DNA from: Tigriopus japonicus | Lineage: Eukaryota > Arthropoda > Copepoda > Harpacticoida > Harpacticidae | Assembly (NCBI GenBank): GCA_010645155.1 | Contig: JAAGOF010000046.1 | Span: 702,921 to 766,920, forward strand | Direction of reading: 5' to 3' | DNA length: 64,000 nucleotides | Part shown: positions 40,001 through 52,000 of the stretch, one piece after another | Layout of the letters: every line of letters begins with the position of its first letter | Numbering within the stretch: position 1 is the stretch's first letter | Notes under the pieces: model-generated | The model's input: the letters and a program-made list of their open reading frames with translations, nothing else | The model's database searches: none | Told to the model about the DNA's origin: nothing | Made by a program: the position numbers and the translations under genes

Positions 40001-43000
40001 CAAACCGAAGCCTCAGCCGTTCAAGTCCGATCCGAGGCTGGTTCTGCCCAGGAAGGACAGGCCTTGATTCAAGATGAAGGTCAAAACGGAGGAATGATCA
40101 TGCAACACGAAGAATCATCGTCCTCGTCCTCCCGAAAGATGAGCAAGACCACCAAAACCATGAAGAAAACCAGCTCTGCTTCCGGTGAAGGCTTTTCCGA
40201 AACTGTTGAAGGAGAAGCTCGTCAAGAAGAAGAAGAACAAAGCGAAACCACTGGCGAGGATGGAACCACCACACAAACATCCTCGTCGAGTCAGAAGCAT
40301 GAGCATAAGAAAGTAACTGTGATCAAAAAGAAGAGGAAGACCTCCACTTCCCGAGATTCCAGGGAGAGCTCCGTTGAAGGTCAACGACGGGGATCAAAAA
40401 CGAAAGAAATTGGCCTTGAGAGTGCTTCAAAACATGCCAGAAAAGGCTCTACTGAGGGAATGGAAAGGAAATCATCCGTTTCACGATCTGAAGAGCGAAG
40501 AGACTCGGCCACCATGGCTTCCAAAGAGGAATTAACTCAACAAATGGAGTCGACTCAATCCCACCGGAAGTCCTCGGTCGAAGTAAGGAAGAAAACGTCC
40601 GTCACCTCAAGGGTCGAGGGAGCTTCTGAATCTATTTCTCAAGAAGACCAAGGCCAGGAGATTGCTCAACGAGATGACCAAGGTCAACTTGTTACTCAGG
40701 AATCCACTCGACGCGATTCGAAATCTGGCGTCAAAATTACCAAAAAACAAGTCCGCATTGTCAAGGATGACGAAGAAGGAGAGGAGAAGAGTGTTGAAGC
40801 GGATGCTCATCAAGAGGATGTAGTCGATGGAGATGGTTTTCATGAGGAGTCCAGTCGATCAGCCAACAAGAAAGTTGTCATCAAGAAGAAAATCATCAAA
40901 AAGAAAATGTCCGGCAAAGAGGTTGGCGAAGCTGCCTCTTTGGGCCAAGATGTTCAAGAGCAGGAAGACCTAGTGGTCGAAATTCCCATTGAAAAAGAAC
41001 CAATCATCACGGAAGATGAAGATGATCAAACTCAAAAGCGAAAGTCATCAATCATCATTGGTGAAGAGACTGTGGATGGATATGATGGTACCGCTGAGGA
41101 CGCCGAGGTCATCATTACCTCTCCCAAAGAGAAGAGCTTCCCCTCTGACGCTGAGGAGACTAGACAATCTGGACAATTCCAATCAGAGTCCATGTCTTCT
41201 TCTTCGTCCATGTCTCAGCAAAAGAAGATTTCGATCAAGATGAAAGCTACCAAGACAGGTGGTGAATCTGATGAAACGCCAGAAGGTGAAGCGCCTCAAG
41301 AAAGCCAACCAGAAGATGGCCGCGGTTCAGAGACCACTTCATCAACAGCGGTAAGTAGGAAGAAGGTCGTGACAAAGAAAAAGATTTCCGGTACTAAGGG
41401 ATCTGAGGAGGTCCAAGTTGTTGATGCCCAAGAACCGGAAACTCAAGAGGAAGTGGAGACAACTAAGCCTGTGATAACGGAAATGGATACTCCTGAAACT
41501 CAAACCGTTACCCAACCAGAGGTCGTCATTGAACGCAAGACGTCCGCCTCTGGTAAGTCGGTGAAGATAGTGCGAAAGGTGTCCAGAACCGTCAAACATG
41601 GACAGGTTATGGAGTCTACCGTTGTTCAAGAAGTCTATGACGATGGTACACCAGCAAAAACTCTTGAAGAAACAACTAAGCCAGTGGAACAAGAGCCAAC
41701 AAAGACCGTAGAAGCTCAACCAATCTCCCAACCTGAAGTTACCGTTGAAAGAAAGGTTTCTTCTTCCGGCAAGTCTGTCAAGGTGGTGAGGAAAGTGTCT
41801 CGAACCGTCCAAAATGGACAGGTATTGGAGTCCACACTTGTTCAAGAGGTCTACGATGATGGAACACCAACCAAGACCATTGAAGAAACAACTAAGCCAG
41901 TGGAACAAGAGCCAACAGTTGAGGAACCAACTGAGAGCATGGATGCTACACAAACCACCCAACCTGAAGTGATTATTGAGCGAAAGACCTCTTCTTCGGG
42001 TAAGTCTGTGAAGGTGGTAAGAAAGGTCTCAAGGACTGTTAAAAACGGAGAAGTCATGGAATCAACAGTCGTTCAAGAGGTCTATGACGACGGAACACCT
42101 GCCAAAACTCTTGAGGAAACGGTGAAACCAATTGCCCAGGAGCCAAGTAAGACCATGGAGACACAACCAACCACACAACCCGAGGTCACCGTCGAAAGAA
42201 CGATTTCGTCGTCTGGCAAGTCCGTTAAAGTTGTGCGAAAGGTTTCAAAAACTGTTCAAAACGGCAAGGTCATGGAGTCAACCGTGGTGCAAGAGGTTTA
42301 CGATGATGGGACCCCGGCAAAAACCATTGAGGAAACCACCAAAGAAGTACCTCAGGAACCAAAGATTGATGAGCCAACTGAAGCCCAACCAACGGCTCAA
42401 CCTGAGGTAACAATTGAAAGAAAGGTTTCATCCTCAGGCAAATCGATGCAAGTGATTAGGAAAGTGTCACGAACAGTCAAAGACGGTCAAGTAGTGGAAT
42501 CCACAACCGTTCAGGAGGTTTATGACGACGGAACTCCCACAAAAACCACCACCGAAGAGAAACCCGTCGATGAGCCTCAACCAATTAATGAGGCTGCTGT
42601 TTCAAAAAGCACCAAAACGGAAAGTAAAGTGAAAGTGAAGAAAACGATCAAAAAATCGACCAAAGGACCCGAAGGGACCCAAGCAGACGCTCCTGTTGAG
42701 ATATCAGAGATAGAGGAACCGACCAAGGAGGAAGATCAACCTCCGCAGCCCATAGAAGAACCTACAGTTGAAGAGCCTGATGAAGGAGTTACCATGGAAC
42801 CAGAGGAGGTGGAGGACACTCCAGTGGAAGTTCCAGGCCCCCAAGAAGAACCTGCTCAAGAAACTCTTGACGCAGATCAACCATCATCGCCAGTGAGTGA
42901 ACCAGTGAAAGATCAAGCAAGAAAAGTGTCGAGTGAAAGAAAGGAATCAATCGGTGTGAAGGTAGAGAAAAAATCTAGCGTTTCGCGCGTTGATGATAAA

Positions 43001-46000
43001 GCGGAAGAGGAAATCACTAGGATGGAAACCGATAATGAGGCTTCCCCAATGGTTGAGGAGGCAGCTCCCGTAGAACAACCAGGGAAATCGGAGGTGAGTC
43101 GAGGTGCTGAGGCACCTGGAGTGAAACATACTAAAAATGAACAGACAACATCCACCACAAAAGTAGTCAAGAAAAAAGTGACAAAGGCAGGGCAGAACAT
43201 CAATATTACCATTAAGTCCGGTGAGATGAGTGACAAAGTTGTGGGGCAAGATGCCCTTGATGTGACTGAACAAGTGCTTTCTCCAACAAGAATTACCGAA
43301 GCTAATGATGATGATGATGAAACTCCAGATGAATCTGTTCCATTGGTCGAAGAGCCTGAAGGACCATCTTCTCCCAAGATTTCGCATTCATCTTCCGAGG
43401 TGGTTGAATTAGACGAGCATGAATATGATCAGCAAATTCAAGACGAGCCATCAGGACCGAAACAGGTACCAATTCAGATTGTGGAAGAGATGCAAGATGA
43501 CGAAGTTGTAGATGACTCAAAAGTAATTGTTGACGAGCAACCTACGCATCCACAAGTCCAAGAGGCTGCAGATGCCCCTAAAGAAGAAACTCAAACTGAC
43601 ACTACCACTAAGAAAAGGGTGGTGAAAGTGACAAAATCGAAGAAAACTAAACCCGAGGAGGAGGAGGAGGAAATTCCCGTCCAAGAAGACCTTCCTAAGG
43701 ATAAAGAAGTGATAGTTACCAAAGAAGTAGGACCTGATGGCAAGACGAAGATCACCAAACGCATGGTCAAGGTTAAAAAGTCGTCTACTGTCTCGACAGA
43801 ACCTCAAATCATCACTGGTGTAGAACAACCAGAGGAAGGAGCAACTGTAACTCAAGAGACAAGTGCTGATGGAACCGTTACAAAGAGAACGGTGATCAAG
43901 AAAACTTCAACAGCTTTGGATGACTCGTCAAAGGTCAGTGTTATGGAGGAGCTTTTGAAAGACGAACCTATCACAAGTGACCAAAAATCTGAGGTTACCG
44001 AAGAAATCAGTAGCGATGGCAAGACCAGGAAAAAGATTGTGAAGATTCGCAAGTCTAATGAGACTAAAACGACGACAGGTGATACAGAGCAATCACCTTC
44101 ACAAGTTACTGAAGTTACGGAACAAGTGAATCAAGATGGATCAGTGGTTGTGACGAAAGTCACAAAAAGCGCCCCTACTAAAGAGGGAACCGAAACCATT
44201 ACCACTACTGAAGTGGTTGATGATGGAATTTCGAAAAAGAAAGTCACCCGGAAAGTTACCAAAAAGGAAGGCGAAAAGCCTGTTGTGGAAGTGACTAAAA
44301 CTGAAGAACCAAGCATTTCACAACCAACAGAGCAACAGCCATCAAATGTGGAGGATGTCCCAGACGAAAGTCATCAAGCCACAGGAACTTCAGAAGCAAG
44401 GAAAACGTCTAAAACTGTGAAAAAGAAAGTTTCAACTAAACGAGAGATACCCACCGAAATGGAAGTGACGGAAGAACCTTCAATCGAACCTCAGGATGAG
44501 GTCCAAGAACCAACAACGCCGGTTGAAGAATTACAGCCTACGCCAGAGGTAGAGATGGAAGATGAAACGGCGGATGACGTCCCAACCACTATTGTTGAAG
44601 AGGAATCCACCACTGATCAAAGATTGGAGGGTACAGCAGAGCCAGTAGAGGTAATAGCAGAAGAGCAAGAACATCCCACTGAACCTTCAGTTCCAGACGA
44701 TGCTAATAGTCAGACAAAGAAAGTCACCGTTACCAAAAAGAAGGTGCGGAAACCTGCAGAGACTGATGAGACAATGGAGGCCAAAATGGAAGAGACTCAA
44801 AAAGATAACACACCCATTATGGTGGAGGAACAGGGTCAAATTGTGGAGGCTGAGCGGAAAAGCTCCACTTCTAAAGTAATCTCAAAGAAGGTCTCAGTGA
44901 AGAAGACAAAAGTGAAGGACAAAGGTGAAGAAGTGCCAACCAAAGTTGAAGAGCCAGAGCCAGGTGTCCAAGAAAAACTTGCAGAGAAAGAGACCACGAA
45001 AAAGAAAATAATCAAGAAAAAGGTTTCTATCGTCGAGCCCCAAGAACAAGAGGAATCTCCACAACAAAAGGAACCTCAAAAGAAAGAGGAACCTCAAAAG
45101 AAAGAGGAACCTCAAAAGAAAGAGGAACCTCAAAAGAAAGAGGAACCTCAAAAGAAAGAGGAACCTCAAAAGAAGGAGGAACCCCAAAAGAATGACAAAA
45201 CTGAGGAAAAGAAAATGCCTCAAGCAATAAAGAAGCAGCAAGAGAAGGAGCCTCATGTTGAACAACCTAAAGTGGATGAACAGACACAAGAAATGGAAGA
45301 ACCTCAAGAAGTGGAAGAACCTCAAGAGGTGGAAGAACCTCAAGAAGTAGAAGAACCTCATGAAGTGGAAGAACCTCAAGAAGTGGAAGAACCTCAAGAA
45401 GAGGAACAGCCTATCGAAGAAGCGGACCAGCTGCAAGAAGAGGAATTACCTGCCGAAGAAATTGAACAATCTCCACTCAAGGAGCAACCAGATGAGAAGC
45501 AACCAACAGTATCTCAGACAAAGGAGAAAGTTGCAATTTCTTCACCCTCTGTAGACGACACTTCATCTGCTAAAAAGACACCGATTAAGGTAGATCCTAA
45601 AACAACACCACTAGATGAACCAGAAGCTGAAGAGAGGACAACTAAAGTTAAGAAAGTGGTTAAAAAGAAAATATCGGTTCAGAAAAAGCCTGCGCTGGAG
45701 GACCTTGAGGACACACAAGAAGACATCCCCAGCGCTAAGATAGAAGACGAACCCATCCAACATCCCCTCAAAAAAGAGCAAGAGGATAAAAAAGTGTCAA
45801 AGAAAGAAGAAACAACTCCAATTGTTCAAGAGGAACCGCAAGCAATGGAAGTTGATGAGCCTCAAGAAATAAAAAGAGAGAAGCCAAAGGCCTCTCAAAC
45901 TGGACCTACTCTTTACGATAAGCCCCAAGTGTTCACTGTTGAGGATGGGGTGAAGTTCCACATGGTGGTCCGCTACAAATCTGAGTCTAAATGCAAAATC

Positions 46001-49000
46001 AGATGGTCCTTCAAAAATTCCTTGGTCAAAGAAAGTGACAAGATGCGAGTGGTCCACGAGATCACGGAAAACTACAACGAGTCGCGATTAGAAGTCACGG
46101 TTAGCAAACAGATATTTACAGACCAAATACTGTTCACACGCATGAGAGCATGTCGCATGAACTCAAACAAATCAGTGAAAGCATGGGCTAAGAGCCTTTG
46201 TCAGTGTTGTCCGGCTTGAAGATGTGTCGAGCATGAGCATGGTCAGAATTAGTTGAAAATTGCTGCTGCGAGTGGGCATGACCCTGCGGGACCGACGATT
46301 ACTTTTGCACAAAACAAACCTCACGGAAGCACCTGGAACACAATGAAGAGACTAGTCCACATACCAGAGGGTGCTTCCATGAGCACGAAAGAGAAAATGT
46401 GCATTCCACTAAATCGAATGTCCCAAAGGTTGCTACTTGGTTCAAACACCACATCAACATGAGAGTACACGAGCTTAACGCGCGTGATATGATTTGAATC
46501 ATGCATGATCTCCCTATCCATAGCTTGATGCATGCGGCTTAAGTCTTTTTTACAGGTTCTAACACAGCACGGGTAATTATGGTTTGCATAACAGCATGAA
46601 CAAGCATGATCTCAAAAAGGCTCTATCATTGCGTAAGAATGGAATCTTTAGCAATGACAATGGGTCTTTAAAGAGCGCAGTTTTCTTCTCTAACACAACA
46701 TTTCACGTTTTCAGAAACCATCGGCAGAGGATGGAGGCTTGTACCAATGTGCCATCCAAAACAACAATGGAGAGGTCAACGCCAACCTTGCACTCAATGT
46801 CGAGACGTTCGCTCCTGAAGTCTTGGAGCAACCGAAAATGAAGGTAAAGAAGACCAAGACCAAGAAAAAGAGTGTCATCATCGAAGCTGCTGTAGCAGCC
46901 GACGAAAATACCGAGATCAAATGGGTGAAAGGCACCGAGACCGTTGCTTCCACCGAGTCTAAGACGGAGGATGTCAAATTCACCGTCACCAGGAAACAAT
47001 CAGAGACCAATCCAAACGAAGCGGTTGTGCAATTGGAAATCGAAGGTGCCGCTCCAGCTGATATGGGTGACTATCAACTTGTGGCCACCAATGTGAAAGG
47101 AGAGACCACAAAGTCCAAGAAGATCAGCGTGTCCGAGCAATCCATTGCATTGGCCCCAGCTGCCAAAGTTGAAACGGCTGAGAGTGAGGCAGCTGATGCG
47201 CTTGTTACATCCGAGGTGACCGAAGTCAAAAAGAAAAAGAAGAAGGTGGTAAAGAAGAAGAAAAAGAAGGAAGAAGAGGAGGACGATGATCTAGTCAAGC
47301 CTGAAATTGTGTCCTTCCTCAAAAATTTGGTGGGTATTCTGTTTAAAACAGTTTGATAACTAATGTTAAACTTGACTAATGAATATTGTAGATCAAGCAA
47401 GAAAACGAGCATATTGAGCTTCAATGCCGATTAGATGAGGAGATGGATGAGACCAAGGGTACGGTCAAATGGTTTTTCAATGACGAAGAACTTACAGAGG
47501 GGTCCAATGTCCTTCTAACTTTTGACGGAACCTACGCTAAACTCTTCATAAGCCAGTAAGATATATACAAGTCATCTGATGATTGAAAACCTGAATCACA
47601 TCTTTATCACTTTCAATCTTTAAGTTGTACGGTCGAAAACATGGGAACCTACAAAGTTGTGTTTTCGAATGCAAAGGGTGAAGATGAGACCAGTTGCAAG
47701 GTCACTGTAAAACCGGTAAGTGTGTCCAAAAGTAGAAATAGAAATCAAATCTAAAATGCCCCACTATCTTAGCCTTCTAAATCATCGTTCATCGTCGCAA
47801 ATCTCATTAGCTTCAAAATAATAAGCTTGCTTGTTATTCACCATGAAACAGGCTCATTTTTGGCCAACGCTATTTTTTATCTCTGGCTACTTGGCCATTT
47901 TTTCTCGAGACTGTAACGTCTATTGCTTTTGTGTTTCAGGATCCTAAGAAACAGGTAAATAACATCCGTCGGTGTCTGAGTAAAAGACTTTCGAACTCTT
48001 TACACTAACCGTTTGATTGCATCTGGACAAAGTATAACGTCATGATCAAGTTTTAGTTACCGTTATTGGGGGCATTGCTCAAGTACAAAATGATGGTTCC
48101 AATTTGCTCTTTTTTGTTCCCATGTACCCTTTTTTAAATAACCAGGCACGTGATGAGAGTATTCTTCCCAATGTAAGAAACAAGAACCATTCCTACAACA
48201 ATCTCATTGCATCAATATAATCCTTTCAATCGTGGTTTGAAGTGCTTCCTATCCCCAAGCATTGCCTGCCAAATCTTGATTACATAACGCAAATAAATCA
48301 TCAAAACTTCCAACCATTTAGGAAAAGCAACCTACACCTCCCCCTGAACCCAAAAAGGAAGCTAAACCTTTCAAGTTGGAGATTAAAAAGAAGGAGAAGA
48401 AAGAACTACCTCCAGAGCCTGAACCTGAAGCACCCGCTCCAGAAGAGATGTTCAAACTCAAGAAAAAGTCTTCTGTGACCCAGAGGAAAACTAGCACTCC
48501 CAAGAAATCTGTGGAAGAGGAAGCACCTCCTCCATTTGCAGGCATGAAACTTCGAAAGGCTTCACAAGTGAAGCGAACTTGGGACGACGACAAACTGGAA
48601 ACCGTGGACTTGAAGCACCACGAATTTGAGCATTTGCCCCAAGAAGACGAGCCCGAGAAGATGACCACAGTTATCCTCTCTGAACCTATTCAAGATGAGA
48701 AAGAACTGGAAGATAAAGAAAAGAAGAAGAAAAAGAAGAAAAAGGTCAGAGATGATTTATATTTTAGGGCTTTCAAATGATCTGCAATTTTCTGGATAAC
48801 ATTAATAGAAGGTTTCCAAGGCCAATGAAGATGCTCCTGAAGAGCCTGAACCTGAAGACGAAGAGGAACCAATGGCCGTGGAACCCGATGAAGAACCAAT
48901 GGTTGAGGAACCAGCTCCTGAGAAGGAACCTTCTCCTGTAGTTGAAGAACCTCAACCAGTTGAACCAGAGCCATCAAGACCAGAGGTACAAAAACTAGCT

Positions 49001-52000
49001 AAATATTATCAAAAAAGAAAACAAATATTGGTCTAACTAAGGAGTCACATTACGTAGAAAACTTAAAACCTCGAGTTTTGCAGGAGGTAAAATTCAAAAA
49101 GTCGGTCAAATTTGACCTTAGTCCCAAAATAAAGACTCTAGGCGACACGAGCGCCACTGAGACTAGACACGACCAAAGAAAGACCAAACGCGTTGTGAAG
49201 GTCATTCGCAAAAAGTCAAAGGACGGGCTGGTAAGACATTGCCTTAGATCCAAGTGGCTGACCTTCACTGCTAATCCTTGTCTTTGTTTTCACTAACAGT
49301 CGACGACTGAGGAGACTTATGAAAGCACTGAGGAACAAGACGCCTCAGGTCCAGAGGAAGATACGACAAGCTCTGAGAACTTGGTTAATCTACAACAGGT
49401 TTAACACTAATACAATAGTCCTTGAATTTCTGAAATTATTGCTAAATAACATCGAGAAAAATATAATTATAGGAGCAAAAGGAGTCTTCAAAGTCTTCAA
49501 GACAGACAAAGACCCAAAAGCTCATACGACGGCTAAAAAAAATAACCAAGGGCCTGAGAGAGGTAAGAACTATTGTTTAAGACATAATGATCAAACCAAC
49601 GATTTTGACATCCTATCATCCCAGTCTACGGAAAAAGAACGAGTGGAAGTGGAGGAAGATGGTTCAGAACCCGATGAAGTCGACGAGGAGGTTCGTTTTA
49701 ACTGTTTAAGAATGTGCAATTAAGAATGTTTTGCAACAAACTGTCCCGTTATTTCATAGGATTTGAGCATGGAAGAGGATGCCCAACAAGAAATCAAGGA
49801 CAATAAAGAGGTGAGATGGTATTCCAACTATGTTGTAACTAAACTACTACGTATTATTGCCCAAGTGACGTAAGCCATCCCGGAAAAAATTAACTTGTAG
49901 ACTTTAAGTTAAACAAAGAATAGGCATGCAAATACAAGGATGTGAGCATGGAAATGTAAAAGATTGAATTTTTAGGTGTATTTTTAATTTGCCTTAAAAT
50001 TTTCAAATTGAATTTCGAAACAAACTGTCTTTAAATCATTATCAAAAGAAAAATCACTGCCCAATGGATTAGTCTGGCCCAGGTTTGTGACAACTTTTTT
50101 TTTCTTTCCGCTGGGGCCAACTTCCTTGTCTCCATTGTAGTAAAATGAGCAAGTGCTTTGTTTCAAACATGTCTACGAAGGGTTGTAGATGGCATATCAC
50201 ACAAATGAGTACAAATGTTAATATCCAAGAGGTAGAGATATGCTGTGAAAGGATCATTTTGAAGAAATATTGTCAAAATATCGAGAAGTTAACGATTTAA
50301 CACACTTTTCTCCCGGTTTTGGAACAACTTACATGAGGGGAGGAGGCCAGTCAGCCTTACTTCCAGATAGTTCACATACAGCATACCCTCGCCACAAACA
50401 CCTAGCACATCACATGATACATAGTTCACAAGAGCTTTCAATGAAATTTCAGATTGAAATAAGTGAGAACACACTTCATTGATGTTTTCATGTGCATAAC
50501 TAAATGTTGCTATTTCAATGATTTTGTTGCTTTCCAGCACAGGAAACAAAGAATGAATCCATGAAATTGATTCAGCTAGTACTTTGCACCATATGGTATT
50601 AATTTAGACAAGCACAATATCCAATGGAAGAAGAAGTACTCAAAAAAATATGCAACGGCCCAAGGAATGGGTAGCAATTGAAAAAATGTTGATTCATTGC
50701 TACAAAACATGTACAGAAACTCAAATCAAAACAAGCAAATAATAAACAAGAAATTCCAGATCCAAGAGGTAGAGATATGCTGTGAAAGGACCATTTTGAA
50801 GAATACTTCAATCCCTCTAAAATAGTTCAAGGTTCTGTTGTGATTATAGGGGGAGCTGCTCTCTTCAGTCGAGAGTTGCGCAAAATGTACTTCTCAGAGG
50901 GAGCCACCTGAAATTCGAGTAAAAAAAAGCGAGTCACTTTGAAAGCGACAGTGTTTCCAGTCCGTGTGCGTGCGTTCGAGCGAGCGTTCTTTGATGGAGA
51001 TTTTTGAAAAAAGCCAAATGGAGGAACGATTATGCTTTGAGAAAGTAGAATGCACGAGCAATTTCTATTTTGTTTCAGTTTCTCCAAAAAGTTTGTTACA
51101 TTGATTTGAATACAATTGTTTCATTTCATTCAACTCTAATCAAATACGTAAAATCTATTCGATGAAGGCAAAGCCGTCACACTCTCAAGTGATCAAAATG
51201 ACACCTCGCGGGGTAAACAAGTCATTATTTGAAGCTAAATGACTAATTGTTGTCAAAATATTGAGTAATTAACGAATTAACACACTTATCTCCCGGTTTT
51301 GGAACAACTTACATGAGGGTAGGATTCTGGTTAGCCATAGTTCCAGATAGTTTACATAATTATGAAAGTGAACAAAGGGATTAAGAACTGGGTAAACTCA
51401 TAATGATTATCTAAAAAAACTTTGTTGCATGCAATTTGTACCACATAGGAGCTTGATGCAGAAAACTAGGATGTGAAAAAAACTGTTTAATCATGTAAAA
51501 AGTAACATTTTTTACTTTTCAATAATTTTGATTATTTGAAACAAAGCACTTTCTCATTTTACTACTATGGAGACAAAGAAGTTGGCCCCAGCGGAAAGAA
51601 AAAAAAAGTTGTCACAACCCTGGGCCAGACTAATCCATTCCTTTAGTTTAAAGAAAATTCAATAGAAAGTATTGAAGGTTCAATACTTAAACAGTTTCGA
51701 AACGCTAGGGTCAGTTTTAAAAATTGCTGAAAATATTTCATTCATTTCAAAATATTTAGAAGAATATTTCACTTTAAAATATTGATAATAACATTTATTT
51801 TCAAAATATTAATAATAATAATTCATTTCAAAACGTCTTGGCAGAGTAAAAATGCTGATAAAGTTAAATGAAAATGTTTTAGGGAGATTTAAAATGTATG
51901 CAAAAAATTATAGCCTAAATTCACAAAACACGGCTAAAATTCAAACAAAAACCATTCCAATACGAAATGAAATTCGCTTTCAAAATTTCATTAGACTCTT

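Larger units (their letters stand above)
50063..51639. mobile_element. Non-autonomous element with long terminal inverted repeats
   Basis: The 1,577-bp segment is bounded by inverted repeats of about 105 bp (50063-50167 and 51535-51639), which start AATGGATTAGTCTGGCCCAG and differ at only about four positions, without gaps. No transposase frame is present. Inside, two blocks recur in direct orientation: 50222-50265 with 50758-50801, and 50268-50379 with 51251-51361. These suggest internal duplication or nested insertion. I could not fix a target-site duplication, so superfamily and exact ends are open. It may be a MITE- or foldback-like element. Confidence 0.75.
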
